8,510 nt of DNA, from NCBI GenBank assembly GCA_025350775.1, contig JANXXF010000263.1, positions 1-8,510 on the forward strand, in the 5' to 3' direction. The DNA is from Actinomycetes bacterium (GTDB lineage Bacteria > Actinomycetota > Thermoleophilia > Gaiellales > Gaiellaceae). Below, one piece after another: positions 4,277 to 8,510 of the stretch (within the stretch, counting starts at the first letter, position 1; every line of letters starts with the position of its first letter). The notes under the pieces were generated by a model. The model saw only the letters and a program-made list of their open reading frames with translations, did no database searches and was not told the DNA's origin. The translations under genes were made by a program, and so were the position numbers.

Positions 4277-5998
4277 ATGCAGTTGAAGGTACCCCGCAGG
4301 GTGTGGCTCTGCTCTTTCGCGCTCGCAGGCCTCGCCGTGCTGCTGGTCGCCGCGACGTCGGCGGGCGCGAACGGACACGCAAAGTCGGCCGGCAAGGAGC
4401 TTGTCGTGCTGCTGCCACATATCGCGCCGACGCTCGATGGCGATGGGCCTGGGTCGAACGATCCAGGCATGTGGATGATGTTCCGCAACGTCTATCAGCG
4501 CCTTGTCGGCTATCCGACACAGCGGGTCGGCAAGGTCATCGTGCCGAACTACAAGATCGGCCCGCTGCAGTTTGCGCCGGAGCTGGCCCAGTCGTATTCC
4601 AAGAGCGGGCTCAACTGGACGTTCCACCTGCGCAAGGGCGTCATCAGCTGCGCCGGTAACGAGCTGACGACCGACGATGTCGTCTACACCTTCGCGCGCG
4701 GCAAGTCCGTGAGCGGAACCGCGCCGATCGCGTGGTTCATGCTCAACGTCAGCGGTGTCATGGCGCTCGACCCGGTCCTCCCGAAGGCGCCCGCCGCGGC
4801 GAAGCTGCTGAAGGGCGAGATCACCAAGGTCGACAACTACACCTTCACGGTGAAGCAGCTTGGCCCGAACGAGCTCTTCCCGCGCCTGCTCGAGATCTTC
4901 GGGATGGGTATCTACGACTCGAAGGAGATCAAGAAGCACGCGACGGCGGCCGATCCGTGGTCGCACAAGTTCACGGGCAACGTCGGCGCCGCCGGCTTCG
5001 GCCCGTACTGCGTGACGCGCTGGGCGAAGGGCAGCGAGTTCGAGCTGACCGCGAATCCGAAGTGGACGCCGCAGCCGCAGTTCACGAGGGCGATCATCCG
5101 CCAGGTGCCGGTGAGCTCGAACCGCATCTCGGCTATCCGCTCGGGCAGCGCCGACATCGTCACCGACCTCAGCCCCACCGAGTATCAGAGCCTTCGCAGC
5201 GCGAGCAACGTCGACGTGCTCTCGAGGTTCAACAACCAGGCGGTCTGGGTGTTCATGAACTACAAGTACGCCCCCTGGAACCTGCCGAAGAACGCGTTGC
5301 TGCGGCAGGCCGTCGCGCTGGCAATGCCGTACAACGACATCATCGCGCAGGACTACAAGGGCCGCGCCAGACGCTGGAACGGCGCCCTGCCGTCGACCTA
5401 CTACGGCTACAAGCCGTTCGCGCTCTACAACACCGACCTGGCGAAGGCGAAGGCCCTCCTGGCGAAGGCCGGCTTCCCGGGCGGCAAGGGCCTCGAGAAG
5501 TATTCCGAGGGCCTCAAGCTGCTCTATCCGGCAGAGCGCTCGGCGCTGTCCGAGCCGGTAGCGAACCGGATCCGCACGGCGCTGGCGAAGATCGGCATCC
5601 CGATCACGCTCAACCCGATCCCACAGACGGAAGTCAGCGATCGCGAGCTGACCAAGCGGGACATGCCGATGGCGCTGATCGACTACAGCGCTCCCTTCGG
5701 CCCGGACATCGGCTACGGGGCCCAGCTCTACTTCGTCTCGGTCGCCAAGGGCGGCCTGCTCAACGGATCGAACTACTCGAACGCAACGTTCGACACCGAC
5801 TACTACAAGTCCCAGCAGATGACCGGAGCCGCACGGCTCACCGCACTCGGCAAGCTTCAGGGAATCCTGATGAACAACCTGCCAATCGTGCCGATCGCCG
5901 AATTCGAGAGCCAGATCGTCGTCCGCAAAGGACTGACCGGCTGGCTAGCGACCACCGATAACGGCGTTGCCCTCTACCCCTTCACCGCACCAAACTAA
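4277..5998 (+). CDS. ABC transporter solute-binding protein, family 5 (peptide/nickel type)
   Basis: The protein has 573 residues. The start is fixed by GGAGGA (4265-4270) six nt before the ATG. A Sec signal peptide covers residues 1-31: a basic MQLKVPRR end, a hydrophobic core at 9-26, then AGA as a likely cleavage site. No lipobox Cys follows; Cys12 is inside the core. Family-5 signatures are PELAQSYSKSGLNWTFHLRKGV (101-122, with a break in the pattern), LTTDDVVYTFAR (130-141), GPYCVTRWAKGSEFELTANP (242-261) and LLRQAVALAMPYNDI (341-355). The mature protein has only two Cys, 125 and 245, which could form a disulfide. It would capture a peptide-like, sugar or aromatic solute outside the membrane and hand it to a permease that is not in the window. 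A strong hairpin follows the stop. Confidence 0.92.
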   Translation: MQLKVPRRVWLCSFALAGLAVLLVAATSAGANGHAKSAGKELVVLLPHIAPTLDGDGPGSNDPGMWMMFRNVYQRLVGYPTQRVGKVIVPNYKIGPLQFAPELAQSYSKSGLNWTFHLRKGVISCAGNELTTDDVVYTFARGKSVSGTAPIAWFMLNVSGVMALDPVLPKAPAAAKLLKGEITKVDNYTFTVKQLGPNELFPRLLEIFGMGIYDSKEIKKHATAADPWSHKFTGNVGAAGFGPYCVTRWAKGSEFELTANPKWTPQPQFTRAIIRQVPVSSNRISAIRSGSADIVTDLSPTEYQSLRSASNVDVLSRFNNQAVWVFMNYKYAPWNLPKNALLRQAVALAMPYNDIIAQDYKGRARRWNGALPSTYYGYKPFALYNTDLAKAKALLAKAGFPGGKGLEKYSEGLKLLYPAERSALSEPVANRIRTALAKIGIPITLNPIPQTEVSDRELTKRDMPMALIDYSAPFGPDIGYGAQLYFVSVAKGGLLNGSNYSNATFDTDYYKSQQMTGAARLTALGKLQGILMNNLPIVPIAEFESQIVVRKGLTGWLATTDNGVALYPFTAPN

Positions 5999-6007
5999 GC
6001 CCGCCGC

Positions 6008-6052
6008 GGGCGGTGCCGGGCCCTCTCTTACCCAGAGGTTCCGGCACCGCCC
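6008..6052 (+). terminator. Long hairpin after the binding-protein gene (terminator or mRNA stabiliser)
   Basis: GGGCGGTGCCGG (6008-6019) and CCGGCACCGCCC (6041-6052) form a perfect 12-bp GC-rich stem. Inside it CCTCT (6022-6026) pairs with AGAGG (6034-6038). The T-tract of a standard intrinsic terminator is missing. It lies 10 nt after the stop and 40 nt before the next start. By analogy with other transport operons it may cause partial termination or protect the abundant binding-protein mRNA from 3' decay. Confidence 0.7.
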
Positions 6053-6092
6053 GTCAGCTTCATCGAAAGACTTCGACAAGGAGCAAGCGAGA

Positions 6093-7646
6093 GTGGCCAC
6101 GATAAACGATGCGACGAAGCCAGGAACGGCGTTTCCGTTCCTAAAGTCAGGCGCGGAGTTCAGGGAGTCGCTCCGCGACGGGCGCGAGGTCTGGTACGGC
6201 GGCGAGCTGGTCGACGACGTGACGACGCATCCGGCGCTCGCGGGCGGCATCGATGTACTCGCCGAGATGTACGACGACCAGCTCGCGCCCGAGACGCAGG
6301 AGCTGGTGACGTTCGTGCGCGAGGACGGCCAGCGCGTGTCCCAGGCGTTTATGGTGCCGCGCAGCCGCGAGGACCTCGCGAAGCGGCGCCTCTGCGCCGA
6401 GCACTTCATACGCAAGACCTTCGGTGTCTTCGGGCGCCAGATGGACATGATCTCGACCACGGACGTCGGCCTCTACTGGCTGCTGCCGCTGCTGCGCGAG
6501 CACGATCCGGAGCGCGCCGAGAGCAACATCGGCTACATCAACTGGGCGCAGGAAAACAACGTGATGCAGGCGGCGCCCGTCGCCGACCCACAGGGCTTCC
6601 GCAGCCGCGGCACGGCCATGGGCCGCCGCGGCGTCACCTTCTCCGAGAAAGGCGACAAAGCCTACGACGAGGAGATCGAGTTTCTCGAGCTCGACGGCAA
6701 ACGGCTCGCGAATGTGCTCCGCGTGATCGATCGCAACGCCGAGGGCATCGTCGTCAGCGGCGCCAAAGTCGTCGGCAGCGTCGCGCCGCAGGCGCAGGAG
6801 CTTGTCGTCTCGAACCTCGCGATCCTCGATCCCGGCCCCGACGCCAGCTTCTACTGCAGGATCCCCGGCGGGTCGCCGGGTGTGCGCATGCTCTGCCGCC
6901 CGCGTGTGACCGAGGAGACGGGATCGCTGTGGGATCACCCGCTCAACGGCCGCGGCGAGGAGATGGATGCGCTGGTCCTGTTCGAGGAGGTCTTCGTGCC
7001 GTGGTGGCGCGTCGGCACGCTCGGCTGGACGGACTTCACGTCGCACTACAAGCGCTTCGGCGCGCTCGAGTGGTGGCACACGTTGACCCGGCTCACCGTC
7101 AAGGCGGAGATGTTCGTCGGGCTGCTCCAGATCATCGTTGACGGCATCGGCACAGCGCACCGGCCGGGCGTGCGCGCCCTGGTCGCCGAGGTCATCGAGT
7201 ACGCGGAGATACTGCGCGGCATGGTGATCGCAGCCGAGGCCAACGCACAGCCGAACGCCGACGGCGTCTGGTTCCCCGACGTCATGAAGACGACCGCCGG
7301 CCGCGCCTACGCGATCGAGCGCTACCCGATGATCATCCACCGCCTGCAGGAGCTCGCCGGCCAGGGGCCGATCCTCCGCTTCAGCCGGGCCGACTGGGAT
7401 CACCCGATGCTCGGGCCGCGGCTCGAGTGGATCTACGAGGGGATCGACATCTCGGCCCGCGAGAAGAACCTCTTCATGAACCTGCTGTGGGACCTCACGA
7501 CGAGCTCGCACGCCGGGCGCGTCGCGATCTTCGAGAACGTCAATGGGACGCCGCTGCCGTACATGCGCGAGCGCCTCTACACCGAGTACGACCGCGAAGC
7601 GTCGATGAAGGCCGTGCGGACGTTCGTCGAGCGGGCGCAGCGGTAG
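6093..7646 (+). CDS. Flavin-dependent monooxygenase, 4-hydroxyphenylacetate 3-hydroxylase (HpaB) family
   Basis: The GTG at 6093 has AAGGAG (6078-6083) nine nt upstream and gives 517 residues, close to the about 520 of HpaB. An open frame reaches back to 5967 but overlaps the preceding gene and hairpin and looks non-coding. The order fits the family: an N-terminal domain (about 14-270) beginning GAEFRESLRDGREVWYGGELVDDV, then a helical C-terminal domain with EEVFVPWWRV, a long helix bundle and a PLPYMRERLYTEYDR end. Family members use reduced FAD from a separate reductase to hydroxylate phenols or related compounds. By eye alignment with HpaB the substrate Arg is kept (Arg115 in GRQMDM), but the Tyr four residues on is Met119 and the catalytic His region reads NNVMQAAPVADPQ, with Ala for His. 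A different substrate is therefore likely. The amidase follows 16 nt later. Confidence 0.88.
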   Translation: MATINDATKPGTAFPFLKSGAEFRESLRDGREVWYGGELVDDVTTHPALAGGIDVLAEMYDDQLAPETQELVTFVREDGQRVSQAFMVPRSREDLAKRRLCAEHFIRKTFGVFGRQMDMISTTDVGLYWLLPLLREHDPERAESNIGYINWAQENNVMQAAPVADPQGFRSRGTAMGRRGVTFSEKGDKAYDEEIEFLELDGKRLANVLRVIDRNAEGIVVSGAKVVGSVAPQAQELVVSNLAILDPGPDASFYCRIPGGSPGVRMLCRPRVTEETGSLWDHPLNGRGEEMDALVLFEEVFVPWWRVGTLGWTDFTSHYKRFGALEWWHTLTRLTVKAEMFVGLLQIIVDGIGTAHRPGVRALVAEVIEYAEILRGMVIAAEANAQPNADGVWFPDVMKTTAGRAYAIERYPMIIHRLQELAGQGPILRFSRADWDHPMLGPRLEWIYEGIDISAREKNLFMNLLWDLTTSSHAGRVAIFENVNGTPLPYMRERLYTEYDREASMKAVRTFVERAQR

Positions 7647-7662
7647 GAAAGGGAGCAGCGAG

Positions 7663-8510
7663 ATGGCCGTGCACCATGACGACGTCGCGTACCTGTCGGC
7701 CGGGGAGCTGCTCGTGGGCTACCGCGCCGGCGAGCTGTCGCCCGTGGAGGTGACCGAGGCGCTACTCGAGCGGGTCGACCAGGCGAACCCGGCGCTCAAC
7801 GCGATCGTGACCGTCACCGGGGAGATCGCGCGCGCGCAGGCGCGCGCGGCGGAGGCCGCCTACCGCGAGGGCCGTGGCGACGGCCGGCCGCTGCTCGGTG
7901 TGCCGTTCACCATCAAGGACAACATCGCCGTGAAGGGCGTCCGCTCGACGATGGGGTCGCTGCTCAGCGAGCACTTCGTCCCGGACTTCGAGCCGCCGAC
8001 CGTCGAGCGCAGCTTCGCCGCCGGCGCGGTCCTGCTCGGCAAGACGAACACGCCGGAGTACGGCTGGAAGGGCGAGACGACGAACCGCGTGTTCGGGTCG
8101 ACGCACAACCCGTGGAACCTCGAGCTGACCCCCGGCGGGTCGACGGGCGGGGGCGCAGCCGCGGTCGCTGCCGGCTTCTGCCCGCTGGCGCTCGGCACCG
8201 ACGGTGGCGGGTCGATCCGGATCCCGGCCTCGTTCTCGGGCCTCTTCGGCTACAAGGCGTCGTTCGGCGTCATCCCCGTCGTGCCGAACGGGACGCTCGA
8301 GACGCTTTCGCACGTCGGCGTGCTCGCGCGCACCGTGCGCGACGGGGCGCTCTATGCAGGCGTCCTCGCCGGCCCCGACGCGCGCGACCGCCTCTCGCTG
8401 AACGCTACCGGCATCGACTTCACGGGCGTCCTCGACCGGGGCGTCGAGGGCTTCCGCGTCGCGTGGAGCCCCGACCTTGGCTACGCCGCTGTCGAGCCCG
8501 AGGTGCTCGA
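7663..8510 (+). CDS. Amidase-signature enzyme (C-terminus beyond the right edge)
   Basis: The ATG at 7663 follows GGAAAGGGAG with normal spacing and lies 16 nt after the monooxygenase stop, so the two are co-transcribed. The window holds 282 codons of an enzyme usually about 450-500 residues long. The Ser-cisSer-Lys triad is complete: Lys85 in TIKDN, Ser160 in TPGGSTGGGAAAVAAG, and nucleophile Ser184 in GTDGGGSIR. The spacings of 75 and 24 are those of fatty acid amide hydrolase (142, 217, 241). One change is Thr161 in place of the second Ser of GGSSGG. The family hydrolyses amides, including aryl and alkyl amides, and also includes GatA of tRNA amidotransferase. GatA is less likely here because no gatB or gatC is adjacent and the context is catabolic. 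The substrate cannot be read from sequence. Confidence 0.93.
   Translation, partial: MAVHHDDVAYLSAGELLVGYRAGELSPVEVTEALLERVDQANPALNAIVTVTGEIARAQARAAEAAYREGRGDGRPLLGVPFTIKDNIAVKGVRSTMGSLLSEHFVPDFEPPTVERSFAAGAVLLGKTNTPEYGWKGETTNRVFGSTHNPWNLELTPGGSTGGGAAAVAAGFCPLALGTDGGGSIRIPASFSGLFGYKASFGVIPVVPNGTLETLSHVGVLARTVRDGALYAGVLAGPDARDRLSLNATGIDFTGVLDRGVEGFRVAWSPDLGYAAVEPEVL

Noticed and set aside
4732..5961. 409-codon plus-strand frame inside the binding-protein gene
   Set aside because: It is a +2 frame shadow rich in Arg and Gly; the family-5 binding protein occupies the other frame with clear signatures.
5967..6092. N-terminal 42-codon extension of the HpaB-like protein
   Set aside because: It overlaps the binding-protein end and reads through the hairpin; the GTG at 6093 has a good ribosome site and gives the normal family length.
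6147..7511. 454-codon minus-strand frame opposite the HpaB-like gene
   Set aside because: It is an antisense by-product of strong GC3 bias; no ribosome site, no domain, and the plus-strand gene is clear.
7827..7848. GCGCGC-rich repeat, possible regulatory or Z-DNA tract
   Set aside because: It encodes an ordinary Ala/Arg/Gln helix within the amidase in the right frame; high-GC codon choice explains it.
1..8510. tRNA, rRNA, CRISPR array, insertion sequence or attachment site
   Set aside because: No regularly spaced repeats, cloverleaf-like stretch, transposase or integrase frame, or terminal repeats were seen.

Overview
High-GC DNA, with most third codon positions G or C, GTG starts, clear GGAGG-type ribosome sites and TANNNT-type -10 boxes, points to a free-living Actinomycetota-like soil or sediment bacterium. 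Thermoleophilia is a guess from overall protein flavour and cannot be proved from the sequence. No tRNA, rRNA, CRISPR array or insertion sequence is visible.

Layout: two divergent gene sets read away from a shared regulatory gap at about 4024-4276. The left (minus-strand) set, in transcription order, is: a possible 26-residue leader ORF (3943-4023), a short-chain dehydrogenase (SDR2, 3177-3938), a probably frameshifted small gene (3034-3180), a Rieske-type oxygenase large subunit (1777-2973, with its own promoter at 3010-3037), an unrecognised 116-residue protein (1427-1777, start overlapping the oxygenase stop), a second SDR (662-1423), a Rieske ferredoxin (304-618), and the first 99 codons of an SF2 helicase resembling type III restriction Res subunits, cut by the left edge (1-297). 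The right (plus-strand) set is: an exported family-5 ABC solute-binding protein (4277-5998), a strong hairpin (6008-6052), a flavin-dependent monooxygenase of the HpaB family (6093-7646), and an amidase-signature enzyme cut by the right edge (7663-8510).

How it may work together (inference): the window looks like a catabolic locus for an imported organic compound, perhaps aromatic and amide-bearing. The binding protein would capture the substrate, the amidase would hydrolyse an amide, the HpaB-like enzyme would hydroxylate, and the Rieske oxygenase with its ferredoxin plus the two SDRs would oxygenate and then oxidise the alcohol or diol product. No ferredoxin reductase, no HpaC-type flavin reductase, no ring-cleavage enzyme and no transporter permease or ATPase is inside the window, so these partners must lie outside or be shared.

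The most unusual points are the H-x7-H spacing at the expected mononuclear iron site of the oxygenase, the unrecognised 116-residue protein coupled to it, the frame-broken small gene before it, and the possible leaderless leader ORF carrying two mutually exclusive hairpins ahead of SDR2.
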